DNA of 64,000 nucleotides from Streptomyces puniciscabiei (GCF_006715785.1 NZ_VFNX01000005.1:124001-188000); one strand, 5' to 3'; positions 18,019 through 26,839 are shown, numbered from the stretch's first letter. Translations and numbers: made by a program. The notes: generated by a model from the sequence alone, not told the origin.

Positions 18019-18923
18019 CCCGGACCGGGCCCGACGACCGTACGACCGTCGTCGTGATCACCCACGACCGCCGCGCCGAACTGCTGCGCACCCTCACGCA
18101 GCTGCGCCGGCTGCCCGAACGCCCGCACGTGGTCGTCACCGACAACGCCTCGTTCGACGGCACCGCCGAAGCCGTCGCCCGTGACTTCCCCGAGGTGACC
18201 CTGCTGCGCCCGGACCGCAACCTGGGGGCCGTCGGCCGCAACCTCGCCGTCCGGCACGTGCGCACGCCCTACGTCGCCTTCTGCGACGACGACACCTGGT
18301 GGGAGCCCGGCAGCCTGCGGCGCGCCGCCGACCTGCTCGACGGCCGGCCCCGGCTCGCCGCCGTCACCGCGCGGATCGTGGTGGAACCGGACGGCACCGA
18401 GGACCCCGTCGTACGCGAGCTGCGCGAGTCCCCGCTGCCCGGACCCGACTGGCTCCCCGGACCGGCCCTGGGCTCCTTCCTCGCGGGCGCCACCGTGCTG
18501 CGCACCGAGGCCTTCCGGGCCGGCGGCGGCTTCCATCCCGGCCTGTGGCTCGGCGGCGAGGAGGAGCTGCTCGCCTGCGACCTGCTCCGCCAGGGCTGGT
18601 GGCTGGCCTACGCGGAGGACCTCACCGTCCACCACCACGCCTCCCGGCTGCGCGACAGCACGGCCCGCCGTGTGCTCGGGATCCGCAACACCCTGTGGTT
18701 CACCTGGCTGCGCCGCCCGCTGCTGCCGGCGCTGCGCCGCACCGGGTATCTGCTGCGCACCGTGCCCCGGGACATCGCCTCCGCGCGCGCCTTCGCCCAT
18801 GCCACCGCAGGGCTGCCGTGGGTGCTGCGCCAGCGCGACCCGGTGCCGCCCGAGCTGGAACGCCGGCTGGCGGCGCTGGAGCGGGCCCGCCGGACCTCAC
18901 CCGCCCGGCGGTATGTCGGCTGA
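18015..18923 (+). CDS. family 2 glycosyltransferase (second of a tandem pair)
   Basis: 302 aa, ATGA overlap with its paralogue. GT-A motifs VVVITHDRRAELLRTL at the N-terminus, VVVTDNASFDGT, FCDDDTWWEPGSL (about residues 94-106), and GGFHPGLWLGGEEELLACDL. It is the last gene of the glycan operon; the next gene starts 118 bp downstream with no evident functional link. Confidence 0.88.
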   Translation: MTRTGPDDRTTVVVITHDRRAELLRTLTQLRRLPERPHVVVTDNASFDGTAEAVARDFPEVTLLRPDRNLGAVGRNLAVRHVRTPYVAFCDDDTWWEPGSLRRAADLLDGRPRLAAVTARIVVEPDGTEDPVVRELRESPLPGPDWLPGPALGSFLAGATVLRTEAFRAGGGFHPGLWLGGEEELLACDLLRQGWWLAYAEDLTVHHHASRLRDSTARRVLGIRNTLWFTWLRRPLLPALRRTGYLLRTVPRDIASARAFAHATAGLPWVLRQRDPVPPELERRLAALERARRTSPARRYVG

Positions 18924-19041
18924 ACCGCCCCGGGGGTGCGACACGCCCGGGCAGAATCGTTGCGTCAGGCCTGGCGCGGGGGCACAGTGAACTCCCCGGT
19001 CAAGACGCGGCTGGCTGATCCTTCCCCATCGAGGAAGCCCG

Positions 19042-19500
19042 ATGTCCATGGAAAAAGGTCAGCTGTCCCGTGCCCGGGGCCGCCCCGGCGGCCCGGCGCC
19101 GCTGCTCCTGCAGACCGTGCACGAGCACCGGCCCGAGGCCGGCGCCGTCAGCGTCCTGAAGGCGCGGGGCACCGTCGACGCCAGCAACGCCGTGGAGTTC
19201 TCCGAGACCCTCGCAGAGCACATCGCCGTCGCCGACCGGGCCGGCGAACACGCCGTACTCGACATGACGGAGGTGTACCTCGCCTGCGCGGCCGCGGTGC
19301 GGGCCGTGGACCGGGCCACCGGGGTCCTGGCCTTCTCCGGCCGCGCCCTGCCCGTCGTACAGCCCCGGCCGCATGTGCGGGACGCGCTGCGCGCCGCGGG
19401 ACTGCCGGGCGTGCGGGTGCACGCCACCATGGCGTCCGCCCTGAACTCCCTTCAGGCCCGCAGACGGGCCGGCCCTCGGCCCGGCGGCACCGATTGGTGA
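19042..19500 (+). CDS. STAS domain protein (anti-sigma-factor antagonist-like)
   Basis: 152 aa. The central part has the STAS pattern: VLKARGTVDASNAVEFSETL (about residues 36-55), then AVLDMTEVYLACAAAVRAVD (about 72-91). The usual phospho-acceptor Ser of true antagonists is replaced by residues in YLACAAA, so phosphorylation by an RsbW-type kinase is doubtful. Probably a divergent STAS protein acting on partner-switching regulation. It precedes another STAS-containing gene. Confidence 0.7.
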   Translation: MSMEKGQLSRARGRPGGPAPLLLQTVHEHRPEAGAVSVLKARGTVDASNAVEFSETLAEHIAVADRAGEHAVLDMTEVYLACAAAVRAVDRATGVLAFSGRALPVVQPRPHVRDALRAAGLPGVRVHATMASALNSLQARRRAGPRPGGTDW

Positions 19501-19621
19501 GCACGACGGCCCGTCCCGTCCGGCGCGGTGGCCGGGGCGGCCGGAGGCCGGTCCCGTACCGTGCGGCGTGGTCGGGAAGAGGCCGCCCGAGTTCGTCGCA
19601 CCGTCATGCCCGGGTGATGCC

Positions 19622-21157
19622 ATGAACCCCCCTTCGTCCTCCGACGCGTCCGCCGCCCCGGCACCGCTCGTCATCGAGTCGTCCGTCGTCGAGGGGCTGC
19701 CCGCCGAGGCGGCGCTGCTGCTGCGGATGTCCGGCAGCCTCGACGCCGCGGGCGCCCAGGCCTGGGCGGCGGAGCTGCGCAGCCACCTCGAACAGGCGGA
19801 CCGCGCGGGGCTGCGGCCCGTCCTGGACATGGCCCATGTGCAGCTCGGCGGTGCCGCCGTGCTGCACACGCTCAGCGAGGCGGCCCGGGCGCGCACCGGA
19901 CGCCCGGACCTGATCATCGTCCGCGCCCGGCCGGGGGTGCGCGAGGCGGTGCACCTCGCCCGCCTGGACGGGGTCCGGCTCTTCGCCACGCTCGACGAGG
20001 CCATGCGGGAGCTGGCCCGGGCCGCCTCACGGGTGGATGAGCTGCCCGCCTGGCGGTCGCAGATGGCGGATCCGCTGCGGCCCAGCTACGAGGACCTGCG
20101 CAAGGAGGTCCGTGCGCTGCGCGCCCGGGTGCGCACCGCCCCGGTCATCGGCATGGCACAGGGGGTGCTGATGGTCCGCTACGGCCTGCCGGACTCGGGC
20201 ACCGCCTTCCGGGCGCTGCGCGAGGCCTCCCAGCGGTTCAACGTGCCGTTGCGCGTCCTCGTCTCCGCCGTGGTCGTGGCCCGGCCACCGGACGGCGAGG
20301 TGTGGTTCCCGGGCCGCCGTTCCCTGCCCGTGCCGCAGCTGCGGATCCTGGCCCGCGACGGCCGCGACCCCCGCTACCGGCGGCAGATGATCGACGCCGT
20401 GCTGCACGAGGCGCTGGCCATCGGGCGGGCGCCCGCCGGCCATGTACGGTTCGTGGACCCGGCCGTGAACGCGCTGATGCTGGAGACCCACTACGGCTGC
20501 GCGGACACGTTTCTCGACCTGCTGGTGCGCGGCCGGGACGAGGGCACGGCCGACGCGCTCGCCCGGCTGCGCGGACACCGGGTGAGCGTGCCCGACGTGG
20601 CCGCCGACACGCTGCTCTCCGAGGAGGCCCGGCGCGCCCTGCTGAGCACGGGCGCCCGTGCCCTGCAGAGCATCCCCGTCCTGTCCGCGGCCGGCTCCTG
20701 CACCGGCGTGATCACCCTGCAGTGGCCCGAGGCGGGGCACCGCCCGACCGCCGCCCAGGCCGAGGCGCTCGGTCTGCTGGCCTCCGACACGGCCGCGTGG
20801 CTGAGCTGGTACCACCGCTCGGTGCTCCTCGACGCGCTCGAACACCTCCACCGGACGGTGACCGGCTCCGCCGGGCCCGCCGAGGACGCCCGGGGTGACC
20901 CGCGGCGTCCTGGGAACCCGGACGCCGTAGACACCCCGCACCACCCGGAGGGAGTCCGGCGCATGTCCAATCCACAGCAGCCCGAACAGCGGCGCAGTGA
21001 CAAGGGAGCCGCCACCCCGCAGGACAGCGGCCAGACGAAGGCCCGGCAGGGAACCGGGCGCGCCGCGGGCGGGCGCCCGCACGGCTCGGACAAGGGGAAG
21101 AAAGGCGGCGGCAAGGGCGGAGGAGTACCTCCGGAACAACGGCCCGATCACCCTTGA
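19622..21157 (+). CDS. STAS-ANTAR-GAF multidomain regulator
   Basis: 511 aa. Residues about 15-130 resemble STAS (LLRMSGSLDAAGAQAW, VLDMAHVQLGGAAVLHTL). Residues about 155-220 form an ANTAR RNA-binding domain (IGMAQGVLMVRYGLPDSGTAF, then REASQRFNVPLRVLVSAVV). Residues about 235-405 look like a GAF sensor domain (MIDAVLHEALAIGRAPAGHV, VTLQWP-type end). ANTAR proteins bind paired hairpins in nascent RNA to antiterminate transcription. The last 64 residues are Lys/Gly/Gln-rich and unlike the rest; they could be a separately started small protein (see the entry at 20963). Confidence 0.82.
   Translation: MNPPSSSDASAAPAPLVIESSVVEGLPAEAALLLRMSGSLDAAGAQAWAAELRSHLEQADRAGLRPVLDMAHVQLGGAAVLHTLSEAARARTGRPDLIIVRARPGVREAVHLARLDGVRLFATLDEAMRELARAASRVDELPAWRSQMADPLRPSYEDLRKEVRALRARVRTAPVIGMAQGVLMVRYGLPDSGTAFRALREASQRFNVPLRVLVSAVVVARPPDGEVWFPGRRSLPVPQLRILARDGRDPRYRRQMIDAVLHEALAIGRAPAGHVRFVDPAVNALMLETHYGCADTFLDLLVRGRDEGTADALARLRGHRVSVPDVAADTLLSEEARRALLSTGARALQSIPVLSAAGSCTGVITLQWPEAGHRPTAAQAEALGLLASDTAAWLSWYHRSVLLDALEHLHRTVTGSAGPAEDARGDPRRPGNPDAVDTPHHPEGVRRMSNPQQPEQRRSDKGAATPQDSGQTKARQGTGRAAGGRPHGSDKGKKGGGKGGGVPPEQRPDHP
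20963..21157 (+). other. possible internal start: 64-aa Lys/Gly-rich small protein in frame with the ANTAR gene
   Basis: An ATG at 20963 is preceded by GGAGGGAG with 8-bp spacing, a better ribosome binding site than most in this window. The encoded MSNPQQPEQRRSDKGAATPQ... is hydrophilic, rich in Lys, Gly and Gln, and unrelated to the GAF domain before it. It may be an independent small gene whose reading frame became fused to the upstream gene by loss of a stop, or a translated isoform. Confidence 0.4.
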
Positions 21158-21241
21158 CCGGTCACCCTCGACCGTGAGGATCACCGTTCGTGGCGCACTG
21201 TCGGGGGACTCGCCCCGCCCTGGGGCACTACTCTCACCGGC

Positions 21242-21694
21242 ATGCGCATCTCCGTCTCCTCCGACATGGACGAACCCGTGGCCCGTCTCCTCCTCGACGA
21301 GCTGAGGAGGCGCGGCCACGACGTCCGCGCGCACGGCGCGCTGCGCCCCGGCGCCGACGCGCAGTGGGCGGCGTGCTCGGAGGCGGCCGCGCGGGACGTC
21401 GCGGAGGGGACCGCCGATCAGGCCGTGGTGTGCTGCTGGACCGGCACGGGCGCGTCCATCGCGGCCAACAAGGTGCCCGGCGTCCGCGCGGCGCTGTGCA
21501 CGGACGCGGTCACGGCGGACGGCGCGCGCCGCTGGAACGACGCCAACGTCCTCGCGCTGAGTCTGCGCCTGACCTCCGAACCCCTGCTGAAGGAGATCCT
21601 CGACGCCTGGTTCGCCGGTGAGCCCAGCCAGGACCCCCAGGACCGGCAGAACGTGGCCCGCGTCGGCCGCCTGGACGCCGCCCGGGGTTCATAG
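21242..21694 (+). CDS. RpiB/LacA/LacB family sugar-phosphate isomerase
   Basis: 150 aa, the family's usual size. N-terminal MRISVSSDMDEPVARLLLDEL corresponds to the D-H-A-G-type phosphate-binding start. VVCCWTGTGASIAANKVPGVRAAL (about residues 64-87) contains the catalytic Cys and the phosphate loop, and RWNDANVLALSLRLT follows (about 101-115). Likely isomerises ribose-5-phosphate/ribulose-5-phosphate or a related sugar phosphate. Stands alone. Confidence 0.88.
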   Translation: MRISVSSDMDEPVARLLLDELRRRGHDVRAHGALRPGADAQWAACSEAAARDVAEGTADQAVVCCWTGTGASIAANKVPGVRAALCTDAVTADGARRWNDANVLALSLRLTSEPLLKEILDAWFAGEPSQDPQDRQNVARVGRLDAARGS

Positions 21695-21793
21695 GGGGCG
21701 TACGGCGGTCCGGCGCGGGCCGGGCCGGCTGGAGTGGCTTGCGGGAGGTTCGGTCGTGTCGGTGTCGGGGCTCAGTTGTGTCGGGGCCGGGGC

Positions 21794-22159
21794 TCAGTGG
21801 GCGCCGAGTCCGCCGCCGCCGAACGAGCCGCTGGAACCCCGGCTCCAGCGCGGACGCTCCTTCGACGCGCTCGGCTTGGAGTCCTGGTTCCTCAGGTCGT
21901 AAGGGGTGAGCGGCCGGCCGCCCTTGGGGGTCTGGGGTACCTCCTCGTACTCCCTGTTCTGCCGCACCTCGCGCACCGGGCCGTCCGGCGGCAGTGTGGG
22001 CTGTTCCTCGGGCCGGGGCCGGGGGGACTCGCGGTACCTGACGCGGGACGTCATCCAGAAGCCGCCGGCGAGCAGCGCCAGGACGGCCATGGCCACGATG
22101 AACAGGACGAGGCTCATCAGGCCGCTCGCTGCGGCCAGCTGCATCGATGCGGTGTTCAT
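21794..22159 (-). CDS. DUF6479 family membrane protein
   Basis: 121 aa. One transmembrane helix near the N-terminus (LMSLVLFIVAMAVLALLAGGFW, about residues 14-35) is followed by a cytosolic-type segment with RVRYRESPRPRPEEQPTLP and GGRPLTPYDL, ending in a Gly-rich WSRGSSGSFGGGG. This arrangement matches the Streptomyces DUF6479 family. Function unknown. The exact start is uncertain because no strong ribosome binding site is visible. Confidence 0.75.
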   Translation of the reverse strand: MNTASMQLAAASGLMSLVLFIVAMAVLALLAGGFWMTSRVRYRESPRPRPEEQPTLPPDGPVREVRQNREYEEVPQTPKGGRPLTPYDLRNQDSKPSASKERPRWSRGSSGSFGGGGLGAH

Positions 22160-22346
22160 AGGACAGGGATACCCCGCACAGAACCGGACGAACCGGACAC
22201 TATAGGTGACCGCTGGCCGACGGACGGCGACGTGCCTTCCGCTGTGCGTCGACCTGCCTCCGCTGCCGGTCCGTCCGGGCGGGCCGGGGTGCCGATCCGG
22301 TCCCGCACAGTGGTTTGCGGCCCTGTGCCCCGGCTACCCGCACCGT

Positions 22347-22718
22347 GTGACATCGCCGACTTCTCAGCAGCTCTACCGGTTCCTGGAGGACCGCTTCGCC
22401 TGCGCCCAGGCGTGCACGGAGTGCGCCCGGGCCTGTGCGGTGCGCGCGAGCCTGGTCGACCCGGACGGCACCGAGCGTCATGAGCGGGTGCGCAGGCTGG
22501 GCATCATGTGTGCCGAGGTCTGTGACGCCACCTGCCATGTGCTGTGCGAGGAGAGCCGGCAGGACGAGGACGAGATCCGGGTCCGGCTGGAGTGGTGCCG
22601 CTCGGTCTGCCTGGAGTGCGCCCGCACCTTCGACGAGCAGCCCGGCGCCGAGTCGGCGGCGGCCGCCTGCCGCACCTGCGCCGACGCCTGCTCCGAGTTC
22701 CTGCGAAGCCTCGCCTGA
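22347..22718 (+). CDS. four-helix bundle copper-binding-like protein (DUF326)
   Basis: 123 aa from a GTG. Cysteines recur in the family pattern: CAQACTECARAC (about residues 17-28), CAEVCDATCHVLC (about 54-66), CRSVCLEC (about 83-90) and CRTCADAC (about 109-116). The Cys ladder lines one face of a four-helix bundle and in related proteins stores copper(I). No metal-responsive operator is obvious upstream. Cytosolic, with no signal peptide. Confidence 0.85.
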   Translation: MTSPTSQQLYRFLEDRFACAQACTECARACAVRASLVDPDGTERHERVRRLGIMCAEVCDATCHVLCEESRQDEDEIRVRLEWCRSVCLECARTFDEQPGAESAAAACRTCADACSEFLRSLA

Positions 22719-22762
22719 CCGGTACCCCGCGGAATTTCCCCGGGCGCGTCATTCCCTATTTC

Positions 22763-22776
22763 TGAAACACGTTCTA
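22763..22776. promoter_or_regulatory. KstR-type palindrome upstream of the acyl-CoA dehydrogenase
   Basis: TGAAACACGTTCTA fits TnnAACnnGTTnnA, the published KstR operator consensus, exactly. It sits 45 bp before the GTG of the FadE26-like gene. No kstR gene is in the window, so binding is inferred from the motif and the target's family. Confidence 0.5.
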
Positions 22777-22820
22777 CGGTGTGCGCCGTCAGGACCACCC
22801 TTGGGGAGCCTGGAGGCGCC

Positions 22821-23999
22821 GTGCATCTCGACCACACGCCCGAGCAGCAGCGACTGCGCGCCGAACTGCGCGCCTACTTCGCCGCGCTGGTCCCGGACCA
22901 CGCCTATGCCCGGTACGCCGACCCGGTGGCCCAGAAACGGTTCTACCGGGACACCATCCGCCGACTCGGCACGGACGGCTGGCTGGGTGTCGGCTGGCCG
23001 AAGGAGTACGGCGGGCGCGGCATGACCGCGATGGAGCAGTTCATCTTCTTCGACGAGGCCGCGCAGGCCGGCGTACCGCTGCCGCTGATGGCGCTGAACA
23101 CGGTCGGCCCGACCCTGATGCGGTACGGCACCGAGGAACAGAAGCTGTACTTCCTGCCGCGCATCCTCTCCGGTGAGATCGACTTCGCGATCGGCTACAG
23201 CGAGCCCGACGCCGGCACGGACCTGGCCTCCCTGAAGACCAGGGCCGAACGCGACGGCGACGAGTACGTCGTCAACGGGCAGAAGATCTGGACGACCAAC
23301 GGCGACACCGCCGACTGGGTGTGGCTGGCCGTCCGCACCGACCCCGCCGCCCCGCCCCACAAGGGCATCACCATGCTGCTGGTGCCGACCTCCGACCCGG
23401 GCTACTCCTGCTCGCTCATCAACACGCTCGCCTCGCACGACACCACCGCGAGCTACTACGAGAACATCCGCGTCCCCGTCTCCCGTCGCGTCGGCGAGGA
23501 GAACCAGGGCTGGCGGCTGATCACCAACCAGCTCAACCACGAACGCGTCACCCTCGCCGCGCACGGCACCATGGCCATCCGCGCCCTGTACGACGTGCAG
23601 CGCTGGGCCATGGAGACCAAGCTCGCCGACGGCCGCCGGGTCGCGGACCTGCCCTGGGTACGCCGGCTGCTCGCCCGCACCCACACCCGGCTCGACGCGC
23701 TGAAGCTGCTCAACTGGCAGATGATCAGCGCCGTCGAGGACGGCACGCTCACCCCGCAGGACGCCTCCGCCGTCAAGGTCTACGGCTCCGAGGCCCGCCG
23801 GGACGCCTACGCGTGGCTCATGGAGATCGTCGCCGCGGCCGGCCCGCTCAAGGAGGGCTCGGCGGGCGCGGTCCTCCACGGCGAACTGGAGCGCGGCTAT
23901 CGCTCGGCGGTCATCTTCACCTTCGGCGGCGGCAACAACGAGATCCAGCGCGAGATCATCTCCTGGATCGGCCTGGGGATGCCCAGGGTGCGGCGCTAG
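22821..23999 (+). CDS. acyl-CoA dehydrogenase, FadE26-like
   Basis: 392 aa, GTG start with GGAGG 5 bp upstream. FAD/acyl-CoA dehydrogenase motifs: WPKEYGGRGMTAMEQFIFFDEAA region (about residues 59-80), IGYSEPDAGTDLASL (about 131-145), KIWTTNGDTADWVWLAVRT (about 155-172) and FGGGNNEIQREIISWIGLGMP near the C-terminus. Overall layout resembles actinobacterial FadE26, one half of an alpha2beta2 steroid side-chain dehydrogenase, but no FadE27-like partner is adjacent. A KstR-type palindrome precedes it. It is an orphan unit. Confidence 0.85.
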   Translation: MHLDHTPEQQRLRAELRAYFAALVPDHAYARYADPVAQKRFYRDTIRRLGTDGWLGVGWPKEYGGRGMTAMEQFIFFDEAAQAGVPLPLMALNTVGPTLMRYGTEEQKLYFLPRILSGEIDFAIGYSEPDAGTDLASLKTRAERDGDEYVVNGQKIWTTNGDTADWVWLAVRTDPAAPPHKGITMLLVPTSDPGYSCSLINTLASHDTTASYYENIRVPVSRRVGEENQGWRLITNQLNHERVTLAAHGTMAIRALYDVQRWAMETKLADGRRVADLPWVRRLLARTHTRLDALKLLNWQMISAVEDGTLTPQDASAVKVYGSEARRDAYAWLMEIVAAAGPLKEGSAGAVLHGELERGYRSAVIFTFGGGNNEIQREIISWIGLGMPRVRR

Positions 24000-24179
24000 C
24001 ACGTTGTGACCACAGACCTTAGTTGTCACATACCGAGGATAGTTGGCACCGTGATTCTGTGGGATCAGGATGACGGCCGAGCCGTGATGCGGCAGTTGGC
24101 ACTTCGCCGCGAGCACTGGAAACGCCGTCGACTGCGACTTCGCGGCGATGGCGGCTCCAACTCAAGATCGAGAACTTAC

Positions 24180-25062
24180 CGCCTGCCAGGCTGAAGTTCT
24201 CCGCTGGCGCCGCGTCCGAGGTGCCCGTGGGCGTACACCATCGGCAGCGGCCGTTCTGGCGGGGATCTTGGAGATGCCGTTCGCGGACTCGAGGGCGGTG
24301 GATGACTGAGCCCTGCTGCCCTCTCGTCAGGTGACGTCCTCGAAGCGGGTGTGCGCATCGATCAGTTGGTGCAGGGGGCGGGCCGGCTCGCGATAGCGCG
24401 GCAACGTGGGCGGGCCCCATCCCTGGTAGGGCGGCAGCTCCGGCTTGGCACCGGCCGGGCGGGCGATCTCCTTGGGCTCGACAGCGACGATGTAGGACCA
24501 GCCGCGTTCCTCCAGGGCCAGGCGGAAGCAGACACTGCGGCCGTATCCGCAGTCGGCCACAATCACCGGCACCGACGGAAGCCAACCCGCCAGCCTCTCC
24601 AGCAGCCCCAGGGTCAGGCGGGGCTTGGGCACATGCCCCACCTCATCGGGCACGCCCGCAGCCGTGCGACGCCGTGTGAAGTGCGCCCGTTCCTCGGGTA
24701 GGAACAATTCCCATTCCAGTGGGCAGGAGGCGGTATCCGTGGCCGTATGCACACTGACGGCGACCTGGCAGGTTGCCCGCTTCCCCAGTGCCCCGCAGTA
24801 CTGCCGGGCCACCCCCACCGACGCCCGCCCGCACTTGGGAAACGCGACGTCGTCGATGACCCACACCTCGGGCTTGACGACCTGGACCAGCCGCTCGGCG
24901 ATCCGCCGCCGCACCGGCGTCCACTGCCACGGCGACTGGTTGACGAACTGCTCCAGGGCCTACATGTTCCCGTCCGGCAGCCGCTGCGCCATCGGCTGGA
25001 TCGACTTGCACCGGCCGTCCAGCATCAGCCCCCGCAGATAGCAATCGCTCTACATCGCAGGC
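24180..25062 (-). pseudogene. decayed IS701-family DDE transposase
   Basis: One reading frame from about 25049 down to 24327 matches IS701 transposases: CYLRGLMLDGRCKSIQPMA, RLPDGNM-stop-ALEQFVNQSPW, VWVIDDVAFPKCGRASVG (first Asp of the DDE set), VARQYCGALGKRATCQV, then VPVIVADCGYG and YIVAVEPKE. It is broken by stops at 25050-25052, 24960-24962 (CAG to TAG) and 24327-24329 (TGG to TGA), and both ends are missing. Degraded sequence resembling the end of the element continues to about 24180. Confidence 0.85.
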
Positions 25063-25202
25063 ATCTTCCTTTGGTCCGCACGATGATCCAAACGAAAGTC
25101 CCTAGGTGCGACTGGCCAGCCGGAAGGCGACGTGGGGAGTGTCTGCGATGACTGTGTAGGGCACTTCTTGCTCCGTGCCGCGTCCGCCGAGCACGCACCT
25201 GG

Positions 25203-25567
25203 TCACCGGGAATGCCTCGAAGCGCGGTGAACTCCAGCCTCTGGCGGGCCGCGGACCGGGTCCGCTCCGCTCGGGGCGTGCGTCGGCGCTACGGGGCGGT
25301 GGGACGCGGGGCGGGTGAGGGCGAAGAGGTAGCCGCGTTCGTCGTCGAGACGCAGGGCGTGGGGGACGGAGGGACGGCTTCGGAGAGGTGCGGGTGGCGG
25401 CCCTGCTCCAGGCGGGTGTAGCGGGTGGTGACACACGCCAGGGGCGCGACCTCCTCACGGCTTGGGCACCCGGCGCGCCCCGCGCCCGGAGGCAGTCCGG
25501 CGGTGTCTGGGGTGAGGAGGGCGCGACGGGAGCGGAGAAAGTCGCCGAGTTCGCCGTTGTACCCCAT
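25203..25567 (-). pseudogene. decayed XRE (MmyB-like) transcriptional regulator
   Basis: The N-terminus GELGDFLRSRRALLTPDTAG and REEVAPLACV then YTRLEQGRHPHLSEAV is the helix-turn-helix part of actinobacterial MmyB-like regulators. After that the frame shifts, and HALRLDDERGYLFALTRPA, the next conserved block, continues in another frame. The C-terminal ligand-binding domain is missing. It lies between the dead transposase and the LacI gene, so this is a scarred insertion or deletion site. Confidence 0.7.
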
Positions 25568-25626
25568 TCCTCAGGTATTGGAGGCGCGTGGGACTGTGTG
25601 CGGTGCGAGGATGACCCAGACCACGC

Positions 25627-26667
25627 TCAGGTGGCCGGTGCGGTAGAGGGCGGGGCCGTCGTCCCCCGGACCACGAGGTGTGGAGCCACCACCTGTTCCC
25701 CGGTACCGGTGTCGCGACCGTCCAGGCGTGCGATGGCCCGGTCCACGGCGAGGTGGGCGAGGCGGGGGATGTCCTGCCCGACGGTGGTGAGGTCGATATG
25801 GGCCAGGCGGGCCAGATGGCTGTCGTCGAAGCCGACGACGGAGATGGCGCCGGGGACGGGAATGCCGCTGCGGAGGAAGACATCGAGGACACCGGTCGCG
25901 CAGCGGTCGTTGAAGGCGAGGACCGCGGTGGGGCGCGGGTGGGAGGCGGCGAGAACCTGGGCGGCCTCGGCGCCCTCTGCCTCGGTGAGGCCCCCGGGCA
26001 CGACGCGGATGTGCTCGGTGAGACCGTGGCGGCTCATGGCGGTGCGGTAGCCGCGTCGCCGGTCGGCTGCGCCGGGTGCCTTGCCGCCGTCGATGTGGGC
26101 GATGGCGCGGTGGCCCAGCGCCACGAGGTGGTCGACCGCCTGGCGGGCGCCCTTGTCGTCGGCGGTCCGTACGACCTCGAGGCCGGGGACGGGTGGCCGC
26201 AGGTGGCGGGCCACAGAGACGACCGGCAATTGCCCGGCGAGCTCCGTCAGCCGTGAGGCGGGGGCCTGTGGGCCCAGCAGGATCAGCGCCTCGCAGCGGT
26301 CGTCGAGCAGGGTTTCGACGGCACGCTGCTCACCCCGTCCGGCGCTCACGGCGCTCAGCGCGATCTGGTATCCGGCTGGTTCGGCGGTGGCGTAGATGCC
26401 CTCCACCAGGTCGGCGTGGAAGGGATGCTGGAGGCCGAACTGCACGCCGAGCAGGTGGGAGCGGTGGCTGCGCAGCAGTCTCGCCCGGGCGTCCGGGCGG
26501 TAGCCGATCTCCCGCGCGGCCTCCAGGACACGCTCGCGGGTGGCGGCGCTGGCCCCCTTCGCCCCGCGCATCACGATGGAGGCCAGCGCGGTGGACACGC
26601 CTGCCCGCGTCGCCAGGTCGGCGAGCGTCGGCCGCTTCCCGTCCGGGACCGCCGGGGTCGCAGGCAT
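25627..26667 (-). CDS. LacI-family regulator, probable repressor of inositol catabolism
   Basis: 346 aa. The helix-turn-helix TLADLATRAGVSTALASIVM with the hinge region IGYRPDARARLLRS fills residues 14-68. A periplasmic-binding-like sensor domain follows (LGVQFGLQHPFHADLVEGI, VVGFDDSHLARLAHIDLTTV, then PHLVVRGTT). It is the last leftward unit of the inositol locus. A TAGAACGTTCCA palindrome lies 43 bp upstream, and the same motif precedes the two catabolic units, so autoregulation and pathway control are likely. Confidence 0.9.
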   Translation of the reverse strand: MPATPAVPDGKRPTLADLATRAGVSTALASIVMRGAKGASAATRERVLEAAREIGYRPDARARLLRSHRSHLLGVQFGLQHPFHADLVEGIYATAEPAGYQIALSAVSAGRGEQRAVETLLDDRCEALILLGPQAPASRLTELAGQLPVVSVARHLRPPVPGLEVVRTADDKGARQAVDHLVALGHRAIAHIDGGKAPGAADRRRGYRTAMSRHGLTEHIRVVPGGLTEAEGAEAAQVLAASHPRPTAVLAFNDRCATGVLDVFLRSGIPVPGAISVVGFDDSHLARLAHIDLTTVGQDIPRLAHLAVDRAIARLDGRDTGTGEQVVAPHLVVRGTTAPPSTAPAT

Positions 26668-26709
26668 GCTGTCCTCTCCTGGTCGGTCTCGTCTGTTGGG
26701 GACCGATTG

Positions 26710-26721
26710 TAGAACGTTCCA
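26710..26721. promoter_or_regulatory. LacI-type operator before the regulator gene
   Basis: TAGAACGTTCCA, an 11/12 palindrome with the CpG centre typical of LacI-family operators. It differs by one base from the perfect site at 28796. Confidence 0.7.
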
Positions 26722-26839
26722 CGTGGGCGTTGCTTCAGGAGGGGGCTCGGCAACGGCACGGTGACGGGAGAGGTACGACCCTGGCGGCGGCCGCTCGGGC
26801 TGGAGAAGGCGCCGCCGAGTCGGCGTCGTGTGCTCGGTG

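Noticed and set aside
24003..24110. Three AGTTGKCAC-like words (about 24019, 24040, 24096) as ends of another insertion element
   Set aside because: Spacing is irregular, there is no matching inverted copy on the other side of the transposase relic, and the words are short.
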